Origin: Sporothrix humicola | Taxonomy: Eukaryota > Ascomycota > Sordariomycetes > Ophiostomatales > Ophiostomataceae | Direction: 5' to 3' | Length of the DNA stretch: 64,000 bases | Assembly (NCBI GenBank): GCA_021396245.1 | Contig: WNYE01000112.1 | Coordinates: 45,915-109,914, forward strand | Shown here: piece after piece, positions 11,501 through 22,540 of the stretch | Layout of the letters: every line of letters begins with the position of its first letter | How positions within the stretch are numbered: position 1 is the first letter of the stretch | Program-made: the position numbers and the translations under genes | The notes under the pieces: generated by a model | What the model saw: only the letters and a program-made list of their open reading frames with translations | Databases searched by the model: none | What the model was told of the DNA's origin: nothing

Positions 11501-12813
11501 TGCAAATCTCGGGAAGGACTGAATAGCGACCGCTCGTGTCTTGGCGCCAATTACTTCCCACTTCGTCTTGTTTTTGAGTTCTTTCCTCACAATACTCCGT
11601 ACCTCTTTTGCAGAGGCAAGTACAAGTCAATTGCGCCTCCCGCATTCAGACGAAAATGCGACCAGTCCATCTCCATCCGTCCCTTCCGTTCCTGTCTGTC
11701 ATACACACAAGCCACTAAAAGCTAACAGGCCTGCAGGCCTGCACCTTCCTGCCCACGTTCTTGCCATTGTTGGTGTCTTTTTTTTTTGCTCGTCATTGCC
11801 GGTCACACCTTCCTCCCCTCCCACGATGAATACATGGGCTTGCCATGGCTACAATGCACTTAAGCATCTCACTTCCTTCGCTCCTTCTACCCCCGCTCGC
11901 CTCGTGAACCACACACCATTTACACACCTCGCCTGCCTCGCCTGCATCAATAGGGCCTGCAGACAAGCGGGCAGCTCTTGCCTCGTTCAAACGTAGAAAG
12001 TGGTAGCTTTTTCTCGTATGCAAATGGAAAGCATGACCTTGCTACCAACCCGGGCACGACCAGGCTTCCCCATAATATCTCACCCAAGCTTCCCGTATTC
12101 CACAGCTTCTTGTGCTTTTTGTGTGGGCCGCTCTGAATTGGCCGATGCAAGTACTTTGCTGTACGAGACCAACTGCAGCGTGTGTGTATTGAGTGTGTGT
12201 GAACGAGCGCTTGTATACGAGAAACAGAAAGCAACACGCAAAAAGCAGGAGCAACCTGCTCCATTGTTGCCAGACAATGACCGCCACAGGGAACACCAAA
12301 AGCCGGTGGACGTTGACTAAGGCCAAGAACCAACTCTGTTCGCTTTCCTTCCTCTTTTGTCTCTTGTCTTTTGTCTTTTTTTATTTTTTTATTTTCGTCT
12401 TGAATGTTTTCATTCTTTCTTCCTCCATCCCTTCCCGTGAGCCGAGATTTGTTTCTTTCTTACGACAACCACGTCCATTGTTTTCATTTCCATCCCGCAA
12501 ACCTCTTTTCGTCACCACCCGCCCACTCTGTTGGCTCGATTTCTATAGCTCCGGCTTATACGGGCTTCATGGCGCCTTAACAGCTCGACTGCTTCAACCA
12601 GCATCTCTCGATCCTCGATTTTCGATTCTCGACGACATTTCTCTCGTTTTGTTTTTCTACCGCCCTCGACTCTCGAATCTCGAATACAAGCTTTTTTATA
12701 CATTTATTGCGCTTGCTCCAGCTTCGGCCAGGAACGATACACCTTTTTGGCGCACCATTAGACAATAGACCGCCGAGACCGCATTCCTCTCCAGACACCC
12801 GTTTTTTCTCACC
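8585..12813. other. 4.2 kb spacer between NOG1 and the GH76 gene; no supportable gene
   Basis: Short open frames occur on both strands, but none has recognisable domains, consistent codon use or splice-joined partners. A consensus TATA-like box (TATAAAAG, 10431-10438) stands alone in the middle. The last ~480 bases (about 12330-12813) are strongly pyrimidine-rich on the + strand and are probably the promoter and 5' leader of the GH76 gene. No tRNA-like B box was found by eye. Confidence 0.55.
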
Positions 12814-14969
12814 ATGGCGGCTCATCGCAGAAGCCAAGGCCATGGACGGCAACACCGTTCACTCGGCGCCTTGGCCACCTCGGCGCTGCTTCTCTTCACA
12901 ACGGCAGCAGCTGGCTACGATCTCGACCCTACATCAACAGGTATGTTTCATGAAGCAGAGATGTTTCTAGAGCTTCCATGGATTTTTTTATTAGATTTAT
13001 TTCTGGGGTCTGCGCGCGAGCTGTTTTATGCGCCGTAAGCTATGCGCTGTGGTAACACGGCATCTTGCTGACTTCCATACTACCAGACTCCATCAAGACC
13101 ATTGCCAGTTCAATGGCTGAAGATATGCTGTCATTCTACAACGGCAACAAGCCCGGTGGCACGCCGGGTTTGCTCCCTACACCATACTACTGGTGGGAGG
13201 CCGGCTCCATGCTGGGCTCTCTCATCGACTACTGGTACTACACCGGCGATTCAAAATACAATGAGCTCACCACGCAGGGCCTGCTCTTCCAAGTCGGCCC
13301 CTACAACGACTACATGCCGCCCAACCAGACCCTAACCGAGGGCAACGATGACCAGGGTTTCTGGGGTCTCTCCGTCATGTCCGCCGCCGAGTACAAGTAT
13401 CCCGATCCACCCAAGGGCAAACCCGGCTGGCTCGCGCTGGCCCAGGCCGTCTTCAACACCCAGGCCGCACGCTGGGAAGATGCCGACTGCAACGGCGGTC
13501 TCCGCTGGCAAATCTTCAACTGGAACAACGGCTACGACTACAAGAATTCCATTTCGCAGGCCTGCTTCTTCAACCTGGCCGCACGCCTCTACCTCTACAC
13601 CAACAACGCCACCTACGGCGAGTGGGCCGTCAAGACATGGGACTGGATGCAGCACGTCAAGTTCATGGACGAGGACTACTACGTCTACGACGGAGCCCAC
13701 ATTGGGACTGGCTGTACCGATATCACCCCGTACCAGTGGAGCTACAATGCGGGCGCCTTTTTGCTTGGAGCCGCTGCCATGTACAACTACAGCGCCATCC
13801 ACAACGAGGAGAACAACACTGCTCTGTGGAAGGAGCGCGTCGATGGCCTGCTCAACGGCACCGCGATATTCTTCACCACCAATGACCGCAACATCATGAC
13901 CGAAGTCGCCTGCGAGCCTGTGAACCTGTGCGATCTCGACCAGCAGTCCTTCAAGGCCTACCTCAGTCGCTGGATGGCCGCCACCACAAAGTGGTGCCCC
14001 TGGACAGAGGCGGTTATCATGCCGCTTCTCAAGGCGTCTGCCATTGCGGCGGCGAAGCAGTGCAAGGGCGGAAGCAACGGCCGAATGTGTGGCTTGCGCT
14101 GGACCGACAACGGAAAATGGGACAATTCGACGGGTGTCGGCCAGCAGATGGCCGCCATGGAGGTGACCCTGGCCAACATGATTTCCAGTGTTACTGCCCC
14201 AGTGACAAACTCCACGGGCGGCACCTCTGAGGGCGATCCCAACGCCGGTGGCGGTGACATTGGCCGCACACATCCGTACTCGCAGCTGAAGCCCATCACC
14301 ACGGGTGACCGCGTGGGTGCTGGCATCTTGACTGCGCTCGTCCTGGCCGGCGTCATTGCCGGTGTCATCTACATGTTTATGGACGAGACGGTCGAGGCGA
14401 CGCCCAAGGAACGCTTCGAGGGCTTTATTGCCTCGGTCAACAAGAACGGCAAGCGCCTCACAAAACGCAACTTTGGCCGCGACGAATATGGTGACGGACT
14501 CGGCACGTCGGAAAAGGGCAAGCAACCGCGCGTGCAATCCTTCCGTGTTATTGACCGTAGCGGTAGTGACCGCAGTAGTGGTTCGGTCACTGTTGGCCCC
14601 GAGGGATTCTTTGCCGTCGCCGACCCAGAAAAGGCCGCCGGGGCCGCCGATGCTGCCGGCCCAGAAGCAGGAGTAAGACCAGAAGCGAATCACCACTCCT
14701 TCTTCTCGCCCGCCCACTTCCGCCAACATAGCACTGGTATTAGTGAGAGCAGTGCCGAAGTGGGCGTGGCGAGTCAGGCGCGCCTGTCCAACCCGGGACC
14801 GACGACCGTGGTCCAGTATCCTCCCGTTGCCGCACCTCTCTCATCAACAACACCCAATGCCGGAGCAGCCGCCAATACACCCTCCGATGCAACGGCCGTT
14901 CCGTTCCAGCCGGTCCGCAATAAGAAGCGGAACTACATCAAGCGGAAGCTGCTGCATCCCAAGCAGTAA
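12814..14969 (+). CDS. GH76 alpha-1,6-mannanase-like protein (Dcw1/Dfg5 family) with C-terminal transmembrane segment
   Basis: Two exons, 12814-12940 and 13087-14969, with a 146-bp intron (GTATGT...CAG) splitting an Asp codon; product about 669 residues. Exon 1 encodes a signal peptide (LGALATSALLLFTTAAAG) after a basic start. The mature part begins DSIKTIASSMAEDMLSFYNG and carries GH76 landmarks: PYYWWEAGSMLGSLIDYW, the acidic pair in GNDDQGFWG (Asp130/Asp131, the expected catalytic pair), CNGGLRWQIF, and DITPYQWSYNAG. In yeasts these enzymes are plasma-membrane proteins that help attach GPI-anchored mannoproteins to the wall glucan. Here there is no GPI signal. Instead a hydrophobic helix (about 454-474) is followed by a roughly 195-residue, basic and Ser/Pro/Ala-rich tail ending in RNYIKRKLLHPKQ, predicted to be cytosolic. 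Several N-glycosylation sequons occur in the luminal part. Substrate specificity cannot be read from sequence. Confidence 0.9.
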
Positions 14970-16023
14970 TTTGCGGCTTAAACATTCATTCTCCTCCACC
15001 TTATGGTCTCTCTAGTTCCGACTTACCACCTCTTACACCCACCTTCTCACCGAAATACCCACCTCTCCGCGTACATATCCATTGGGAGAACCCTAACGAC
15101 ATACATGCCTTGATGAGCCCGCAGGAGCTCAGAGTATATATCTTTGTGAGAAAGACCGGCGCTGGCTGTTCGTTTGATTTTTGCATTTACTTTTGCATTT
15201 TATCCGTTTACGCTCTGCATATTTGTTTTTGGGTTATTCTCTACGGCCTCGGTTTTTCATACTTCCGTTGGTTCGATTGCATCTGCTTTTCTGTTTGCAT
15301 TATGTGCTTGTTTGGCGTCAAATGATACGGTGAGGGTCAACGGGGATATTGTCTTTACTGCGTTTGATTTTCGACTTCCGGCGTTCGACTTCTTGGGGAA
15401 AGGAAAGAGAAGGGAACCCACATTGGTATCGGGCATTTTTGTTACATTTCTGGGATAACGGGTTTGCTTACAAAGGCATCATCACGATCATCACACGCAC
15501 AAGACAGTGCACTGGCTACGGCTCGGCTCGGGCTTTTAGGAAAACACTCCTTTAGCAGTATTTTTGGAATACAAAGAATGTGGTCATAAAATGACCACAA
15601 GCTGTTTTATTCATGCATTCAAATAGAATTCTCCCACCCATAAAGTGATTTATGTACATGTGATATGGTCTTGAATCCAAGAAAATGTATTCCATAAGTA
15701 TTGTTGAAGGGTTTACCCATACGCAATGTTAAGGAAATGTTTTTTATGTCAAGTTAGTAAATTAAATTGTTATTATTTTTTTTAAAAAAAAGGAACAAAT
15801 AAAAATTACATAAATATGTTAACTTAAAAAAGAATCAGAAGAAATTTCACATATTTTTCTTAATCACCGTTCGGAGATACCCCCGTCAAGCCATTGCGAA
15901 GGGATATCAGAGACAAATGAACAATCATAAACTGGCCAACGTATGTGTCACGTTCAATTTTTTCTATCTGTTCATATTATACATGGGCAGGGGCCCTTTT
16001 ATTCCATTTTGATTCTACAGAGA
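14970..16023. other. Convergent spacer between the GH76 and CIA30 genes
   Basis: This holds the 3' ends of both genes. Bases from about 15550 to 15960 are AT-rich with T and A runs, and include a perfect 9-bp inverted repeat (15579-15599). No coding exon is supported. Confidence 0.6.
15579..15599. repeat. Perfect 9-bp inverted repeat, 3-nt loop
   Basis: Arms TGTGGTCAT and ATGACCACA are separated by AAA, in the AT-rich spacer between two convergent genes. It could fold in a 3' UTR of either strand or be a dyad protein-binding site. An inverted repeat of this size can also arise by chance in 64 kb. Confidence 0.7.
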
Positions 16024-17110
16024 CTATTGCTGTGACTGCTGCTGTGATGGTTCCTTGGTCGTGCCCCACTGCACTGGGCGACCCTTTTTGTTCTTCAGAG
16101 GATGTGACTCTGCTGTGGATGATGCTGATGTAGGCTTGGCAGACGACACTGGCTGCTCAAACGGAATGTTGACCGCCACCTCGCTCTCAGCGCTCTTTAG
16201 TTGAGCCTGAGAGGTGACAGCCGCTGCTGCTTCGGCCGCTACCCGTTCCTCAGCCTCTTGCACAGTATGCCGTGTCTCCGTCGGCAGCTCGGTATCGCTG
16301 TTGGCCTCATTGGGGTTGTTGGTCGCCCACAGCCGCGCCACGCCTAGGTCAAAGGGCCCCGGCACGCGGTCTGTCAGGCCCACACCGACCGACCGGACTT
16401 TCTGGCGGATCAGTTCTGTCTGTGGCTCCACGACGAAGCCGTGGTTTGTGCGCACAAAGTCAGACCAGGGCACGACCACGGTTTCCCACTGGCCTGGGCG
16501 ACGTGCAAACAGGCGGTGCTGGTGCAGGTCGGTGGGGGCGACCATGCTGTCGGTCTGGACATTCACCAAATAACTGCGGCCGTCGGAGCGCACTCTCAGG
16601 GCCAAGTAGGCATATGAGTCGACGTCCCACAGCGAGCGGCCAAAGATTGTCGATTGGCGATCGGCGGTCCGCCAGGCGGCGTAGCCGGTGCGCTGAATGT
16701 CTGGGCGACCGTCGGGCAGGCGCGTGGATATGGAGCCGTGGAAGCGGAGGTAGCCGCCGGCGGGCGGTGATGTCGAGGGGGAGGATGAGGAGGGAGAAGA
16801 TGTGGAGGAGGAAAATTGTGATGGTGACGAAGGCACCCAGTCGAGGTTTGCTGTGGAGAAGCCGCCAATCTCAGAGTCGGTCATGAGCTTGCAGTCTTGG
16901 AGGGTATCCTGCTCGTTAAAGGCCATCAGCTCGTACGGGCCAGACGGGCCCTTGACGCCTTCCATTCGGACAGCTGTGTGAGGTTAGCAATTATTCCCAG
17001 AAACGCTCTTCAACACCACGCTGAAACACACCAATTCCCGATAGCCGCTTGAGCTCATCGTAGCTGCGACCCCAAAAGCCCTTTGACGGGCGTATTAACG
17101 TTGCGCGCAT
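16024..17110 (-). CDS. Mitochondrial complex I intermediate-associated protein 30 (CIA30/NDUFAF1 family)
   Basis: Two exons on the minus strand, 17110-17032 and 16973-16024, with a 58-bp intron (GTGTGT...CAG) that joins LSGI to AVRMEGVKGP in frame; product about 342 residues. The short first exon supplies the conserved start MRATLIRPSKGFWGRSYDEL. The CIA30 domain (about residues 27-260) shows CKLMTDSEIGGFSTANLDW, GYLRFHGSIST, GYAAWRT, DVDSYAYLALRVRSDGR, YLVNVQTDSM, then WETVVVPWSDFVRTN and VGVGLTDRVPGPFDLGV. The family chaperones assembly of the membrane arm of NADH:ubiquinone oxidoreductase in mitochondria. A Ser/Pro-rich insert interrupts the domain near residues 75-95, and the last ~80 residues are low-complexity Ala/Gln/Ser. 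Without exon 1 the frame would start at an internal Met (16965), so the spliced start is preferred. The gene is divergent from SLS1. Confidence 0.92.
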
Positions 17111-17781
17111 GCTGTGTTGTGCTTGGTGGAGGGAGAGAGACGAGGAGGGAGAAAGTCGAGGAGGGGTCGAAGATAGGAGCCCGGACAGCCCGGAGGAGGA
17201 TAGGCGTTGCGCTCCTGGGTGTACGTGGTGTAGAAACTCTAGATGGTCGCAATATTGCTGCCGTGAAATATGGCGGAGGAGGTAAGCTCGAAAGCGTCGC
17301 AATTGGGTTTGGAATGGTGTTGTGAAGTCGACTTTGTCTGACGTCGATTGGGTGGAGGTTCAAGCGGATCGTGACGCCCCGATTTAAGCATACGGCAGAG
17401 GCTTGTAGGAAGGGCAGGTCATTCACCACGTCATCACTGGCAGAAAACAGCCAAAAAACCTCTTAAACTGTACAAATGCATTATAGATTATAATCGTATA
17501 GTTTACGACATAAATAAGTAGAAACATGGGCACTTTTAGGCACACTTCTCGAAGTATCGCCGTTGTATATGCATATATCCATAATGGAGTCTTACAGGAC
17601 AGATGGCGCTAGGCCCAAATAGGACAGCTCCAAAAAAGTTTTGGCGTGAAAGTTTGTCGCGAGACTTGAGTCGTGTAATTCTTAGAATTCGTTACTAGAA
17701 TTTTTCTGCAGCCTTTCAACCCTGCAACAACCAGCGAAAAGGTCAATTGCGGTCTTGAGAAGTTGCACAGCCACCTCCACA
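17111..17781. promoter_or_regulatory. Shared divergent promoter region of CIA30 and SLS1
   Basis: These 671 bases separate the start codons of two mitochondrial-biogenesis genes transcribed away from each other. They include a perfect 12-bp palindrome TATATGCATATA (17566-17577) and short pyrimidine tracts near each start. No TATA box can be assigned confidently. A small out-of-frame open frame on the minus strand upstream of CIA30 has no support. Confidence 0.6.
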
Positions 17782-20532
17782 ATGGCTACGAGAAGGCCGC
17801 GCCTGAGCGGCTTTGTCTGCCTCCAGTGCGAGTCTCGTCTGTTCAACTCAACAGCCAACGTCCACCGGCGCCTTCCGCAGTTGGCGGCCTCGACACTCCT
17901 TCCTCACGGACAGAGACAAGTGCAGACCTGGGCCCAGCGTCCTTCCGCACCTGCCGCGCCGACAAGCAGCCTGACGCAACCCTCGACTGCCTATTTCCAC
18001 GGCGGACGTGCCCTGTGCCGCGACAAACGATCCTCCAACAAAGATGGGATGACGACTGCCGACTTTTTCGGCGACGTCGACCCGACAGACGAGAAGATTA
18101 CGGACGCCGACGCCGAGAATATCTGGAACTCGCTGCTTAGCGAAGATGGCGAGCCGACGGAGGAGCAAGTGTTCGGATTCATCGACGAGCTGTGGCCAAA
18201 GGACGAGACAGCCGTGTCCGAGGCCACGTTCAACAAACACGCCAAGAAACTCGCCGACGGGTTCACAGTCGCCCAGCTGCAGGGCTACATCCGCAAGTAC
18301 CGCAAGCCGATGACACAGGAGACGGTCTTCCCGTGGGAGGTGAAGCGGAAGCCATGGGTGCCGTACAACTACAGAGAAGGCTCCCATCATGCCGCCCCCG
18401 TCAAGTCGATTGGTCCTGGATCGAGCATTCTTCTGAAGGGCTACCTCGTCCCGGGCATGACCAACAAGGATCACGTCGTGATCCAGCTGATGCGCGAGTG
18501 CTGGGGCTTGTCGATACGGGAGATCATGGAGCGCCCCGGCATGCTTGAGATCCAGGTCGGGGACTTGGAGTTTGCCTTGCTGTCAGCCGGTGCCGAGACC
18601 TGGGTCCGCGACATTTCGACGGCATACTCTACTGTCACAAAAACGAGCACGACGACCAGCCGGACAAGCAGCCGCTCCCACAGCCGCAGCGAGATGCGCA
18701 TTAACCGGCACATTGAGCTCCACGCGGACAACAACTCCTTGGTCGTCTTTGCCCCGGCATCCACGGCCGACGCGATGCTGGCTGTGGTCGACGCCACCCT
18801 GAAACGCACCAAGACGAGAGAGATCAGCCTACGGGAAGTGAATCCTCCGCACACTGGAAACAACCTTACCCCCGAGGCGCTCAAGGCTGTGGGCGCACTG
18901 ACAGGCAGCTACGTGCGTTTTGGCGAGGGCGGCGAGGGCAGCTTCTCCAACGACATTCTCGTGAGCTGGGTGGCCCATCAAAACACCAACCCCGACCTCG
19001 AAGACACGGGCGACATGGTCTACCGCCTACTGTTGCGTGCCTTTGCACCGTCAACCTTGTCGGACGGCCGATACACGACCCTGCTCGATTATGTGAGCGA
19101 AGGCATGGCCCCGAAGAATAGCATTAGCAAACGTATACCCGACAAGGAGCTTCTTCTGGCCGAGACGGACGAAGCAATCCGCGAGGCATGGTCTTGGGAG
19201 CACCGTGAGGGCAAGTGGGCGCGTCTGATCCATTCCTTTCCGCTGGATGCGTCGTCGGCCAGACAGGCTGTCGCCGTCCTGCCCTCGGCACCGAGAAAGA
19301 GGGCTATGCCAATGGAGCTGACGCTTCCGCCTCTCGGCACGAGCAACAAGAGCAACAAGAGCGACAAGAACAAGAAGAATAATGAGGTCAATGAGGTCAA
19401 CGAGACAAGCGACCCCGAACCGGAACAGACACCCGAGAAGTGGTACGAGAGCCCCAAGACGTCGACGGTTTCCACGTTCGGCCGCGTGATCCATTACGCC
19501 CCGAGCAGTAATTCCGGTCAACTCTTGTACGATATTAGGCAAATCCGACGGGAGTTTTTGGACCGGTTTTCTAGCCTGAGACGAATCCTGTCGCCGGTTG
19601 TGCCGCCGCTGCTCACATTCAGCTCGATTGCCGACAAACCCATACCGGGGCAGTTAACACCGGACCCAGAACAAACGCAGACAGATGGGGAAAATGAAGA
19701 AGGAGTTGAAGGCACAACGGCAACGACAATGCCAACAGCGCAGCGGCAATCGCAATCCACGTCGCCCACCGCTCCCACGCTCTTATTGTATAGGTCACTT
19801 GTCCTACATTTCAGGGCCGACCCCAAGTCCGAACTGGCCAAGCGGACGCCGCCGCTTGAAGTCGTGATCAACGCCAGGGCCGGCAAGAAGCTATCGGCCC
19901 AGGCATCCATCAAATCCCTCCGCTTCCTGACGGCCACCCACGTCTGCGACACGCTCTTCACGATGCAGCCCGTCGATGTACGCACCACTCAGAAGAAGTT
20001 TTACGAGCTCAAGCCGAAGGACATCCAAACCGCCGTTGAGGATGGCTCGCTCCCCATCGAGCCTCTGCTCACCTTCCTCGAAAAGTCCGAGCTCCATCTT
20101 GACCGCATCGAAGGCGATGCCATCCTCGGCACCATCCCCCGCCTCCAAAAGCTGGCCATTCCGGCACAAATACTCTTCCCAGAGTCACAGCTAGAGTCAC
20201 AGCCGGAGACACAGTCAGAGCTCGACGCAGAGGGACAGCAGGCACAAATCCAAATGGCCTCTCTCGATTACGTGTTTGTCAGCCTCGAGGTGCGCCACAC
20301 AGTGGCCACCGCCTTTGAGGGCTGGACTGCTACTCTGACGAACGTGGAGGCCGGCCGTGGCGCTGGCCGCTGGACTGAGCTCAGCCTGGAGGCATTTCCT
20401 GGACCGATCAAAGAGGGGCACGTCCGGCACCCGTCTTTTGAGCCCACGAAAGATAACTTCCGCCAGGCAGTCGGCAACATGGTGCACGGTGACCGTGTGC
20501 AGTGGCTGATGCGTCACCGGCAGGTCGATTAA
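17782..20532 (+). CDS. sls1: SLS1-type mitochondrial inner-membrane regulator of gene expression
   Basis: A single-exon gene of 916 residues. The frame is open a little upstream with a TTG, but the ATG at 17782 is preferred because it has a good context (CCACAATGGCT) and begins a mitochondrial-type presequence (MATRRPRLSGFVCLQCESRL). The body matches the fungal SLS1 family, which in yeast is a matrix-facing inner-membrane protein coupling mitochondrial transcription and mRNA handling to translation. Landmarks are the acidic ADFFGDVDPTDEKITDADAE segment, then FTVAQLQGYIRKYRKP, FPWEVKRKPWVPYNYREGSH, and the paired KH-like units (SSILLKGYLVPGMTNKDHV with WGLSIREIMERPGMLEIQVG; IELHADNNSLVVFAP). 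The C-terminal domain contains YDIRQIRREFLDRFSSLRRI and LHLDRIEGDAIL. A Ser/Thr/Arg-rich insert (about residues 290-307) and a Lys/Asn-rich linker (about 518-540) are species-specific low complexity. Confidence 0.88.
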   Translation: MATRRPRLSGFVCLQCESRLFNSTANVHRRLPQLAASTLLPHGQRQVQTWAQRPSAPAAPTSSLTQPSTAYFHGGRALCRDKRSSNKDGMTTADFFGDVDPTDEKITDADAENIWNSLLSEDGEPTEEQVFGFIDELWPKDETAVSEATFNKHAKKLADGFTVAQLQGYIRKYRKPMTQETVFPWEVKRKPWVPYNYREGSHHAAPVKSIGPGSSILLKGYLVPGMTNKDHVVIQLMRECWGLSIREIMERPGMLEIQVGDLEFALLSAGAETWVRDISTAYSTVTKTSTTTSRTSSRSHSRSEMRINRHIELHADNNSLVVFAPASTADAMLAVVDATLKRTKTREISLREVNPPHTGNNLTPEALKAVGALTGSYVRFGEGGEGSFSNDILVSWVAHQNTNPDLEDTGDMVYRLLLRAFAPSTLSDGRYTTLLDYVSEGMAPKNSISKRIPDKELLLAETDEAIREAWSWEHREGKWARLIHSFPLDASSARQAVAVLPSAPRKRAMPMELTLPPLGTSNKSNKSDKNKKNNEVNEVNETSDPEPEQTPEKWYESPKTSTVSTFGRVIHYAPSSNSGQLLYDIRQIRREFLDRFSSLRRILSPVVPPLLTFSSIADKPIPGQLTPDPEQTQTDGENEEGVEGTTATTMPTAQRQSQSTSPTAPTLLLYRSLVLHFRADPKSELAKRTPPLEVVINARAGKKLSAQASIKSLRFLTATHVCDTLFTMQPVDVRTTQKKFYELKPKDIQTAVEDGSLPIEPLLTFLEKSELHLDRIEGDAILGTIPRLQKLAIPAQILFPESQLESQPETQSELDAEGQQAQIQMASLDYVFVSLEVRHTVATAFEGWTATLTNVEAGRGAGRWTELSLEAFPGPIKEGHVRHPSFEPTKDNFRQAVGNMVHGDRVQWLMRHRQVD

Positions 20533-22540
20533 GGGGCAAGAGAAGCGTCGTCGAACGAGTCAGCGAGTCTGTACTCGTCATTGTTTATTCACTGCCATTA
20601 CTGTAACCGAGTCTCTGTAGAATAGCATGGCGCGAGAAGACTCATATTTTTTTTGTACATTTTGTTTCCCTAAAATTTTTGTAAGATAGATTTTTTGGCA
20701 TAATACATACCCCAATAGACGGGAGAAGCATCTCCTACTTGGCATTTAACATCTGGCACTCTGAACACAAGACCAAGAAGCTCTAACTGAGAACGATACG
20801 ATAAGGATCTTGGCAAAATTTAGCAAAAAAAGTCTAAAATGCAGGCAGCACACGCAGCCTCGTCGCCACGGGAAGTTTCGAGAACATATAGACGTACGAT
20901 AAAAGTCTGTGCAGAGGCGACATTGCCCCGCGGCTCTGTCTCACGAGACAGACAATATCAGACTGATAAGGAAAGCCGAGATTTGTCCTTATCTGTCCCC
21001 CCTCAGAATGGATGGCCTCAATGCGAGCTTCCTGAGGCACGATTCAAATTCTGCCACTGTTTCGTCTTTTATGCCCTGAATAGAGCTCAAATAGGACCGG
21101 CAAAGTGACTCATGCCGGAGCAAACAGTCTGTTGACGTGAATCCTGTCTTTTTTGCCTGGTATTGACCTCCAGTCTTGTCCGCGGGGTGTTCACTTTCCC
21201 TCCCTTTTGTGCTTGTCCATTGGATGTTGTTTATTGTCTGTCGTTTCGTCTTTTTCTTTCTTTTCTTTTCTTGCCTCTTTCAGCCCAAAATCCACAGTTG
21301 GGTGTCGATGCAAAACGGGTTAGCGCCTTTTCGCGCCCGATGACTGCAAGACAACTCAGACAAGGTAGCTTCCTGCCTGCAAACTGCGGAATGATGAAGC
21401 TGCATGCCATACAGGGAAAGAAGGCGCTTGCCCCCGTTTTCAAACAGATATTTACTAGGAAAGAGCTCTGATCACAGCATGTCGCTCTTCTCTGCATTAG
21501 CACCTAGAACACGACGCCGAGACAGCAGCATCTGTACATCGTAGATCGTAGAGCTGTTTTTGACACACACTTATCTCTCGTCGTCGTGTCACACACGACT
21601 CACTCTCCGTGTTTGTTGCCTTCACTAAAGGCTGGAGTACAGTCACGGGATATCTGCAATCAGTCAATGGCGCCTCAGCTTGCCGCCCGCCTTCCTTCCT
21701 TTCTTGAGCAAGTGGCCATCTGGTTGGCCTGGCGTGCCTGGTCACCTACGGCATGCACGATGGGCCAAAGAATCAAACCAATCCAACCCAGAAAAAGCTT
21801 CTGAATGCGGCAATGGCATTGGACGGGAAGAAGGTTGAGGGGCAGGGGCGTAAAGAAAGGGAGGAACTTGTCTCGAATGCATTTGCTGGCAGGGAAAGAA
21901 CTGGGGGGAGAAAAGTTTTTTTTTCTGCTCCTGCGCTTGCATTTCCTGCATCTCTTGCGCGACAGCAACTGCGACCTGCTGCAATCAACCCCTCTACGAC
22001 GTCGAGCCCCTCTGTTTGGGCTGGGTTTGTTGCCAATCAAGGAAGGAGGGGCACCCCTCCACTGAAGCGGCGAAAAAACGGGAGGGGAGACACAAAATTT
22101 TTTCCCTCTTAGTGTCGTTTTATTTTTCTGCCAGTGGGGCACAAAGCCCTGGCAACCAACCACACCCCGCTCCTGCCTTTTATTTTTTCTTTTCGCTTTG
22201 CAACAGCCCAAAAAATCTGCTCCGCCTGCTCTTGCCCATTTTCTCCCCTCTCCTCCCATATAAACCCCTCCACGCACTTTGTTCTTTTCAAACTTTTTCC
22301 TCCCTTTCTCTCCTCGTCTGGCACACCTTGAATCAAGCATTCTGATCTGCTGTAAGTTTTCAACCATCGTCCATCTCGCATCGAGTTGCTTTCCATCATC
22401 AACATCGCCTTTCCATCTTCATCATCTTCTTCGTCATCGTCGACATCGACCTGAGCATCGCAATTCTGACAATCTCCTCCCTCAGATTCTTCAAGACAAA
22501 CACAAAAACAAAACCAAGCAACTAGCTTCAATCCGTCAAC
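20533..22540. other. Spacer upstream of TEF1, including its promoter and leader
   Basis: The first ~1.3 kb has no supportable gene; open frames on the minus strand (21.6-22.4 kb) are GC-poor, unrelated to known families and overlap promoter-like sequence. The distal half, about 22080-22540, is dominated by pyrimidine tracts typical of highly expressed fungal promoters and holds a TATA box and a CT-rich initiation region. Confidence 0.6.
22259..22264 (+). promoter_or_regulatory. TATA box of TEF1
   Basis: TATAAA lies 277 bases before the start codon, directly after a C/T-rich tract and before the CT-rich stretch where fungal TEF1 transcripts usually begin. Position and context fit a strong core promoter; the transcription start itself is not shown by sequence. 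Confidence 0.6.

Noticed and set aside
11229..12023. Several overlapping short frames of 70-150 residues in the spacer before the GH76 gene
   Set aside because: No conserved domain, irregular codon use, and frames occur equally on both strands.
13332..14729. 465-residue minus-strand frame opposite the GH76 gene
   Set aside because: Antisense shadow of a coding exon with no recognisable family.
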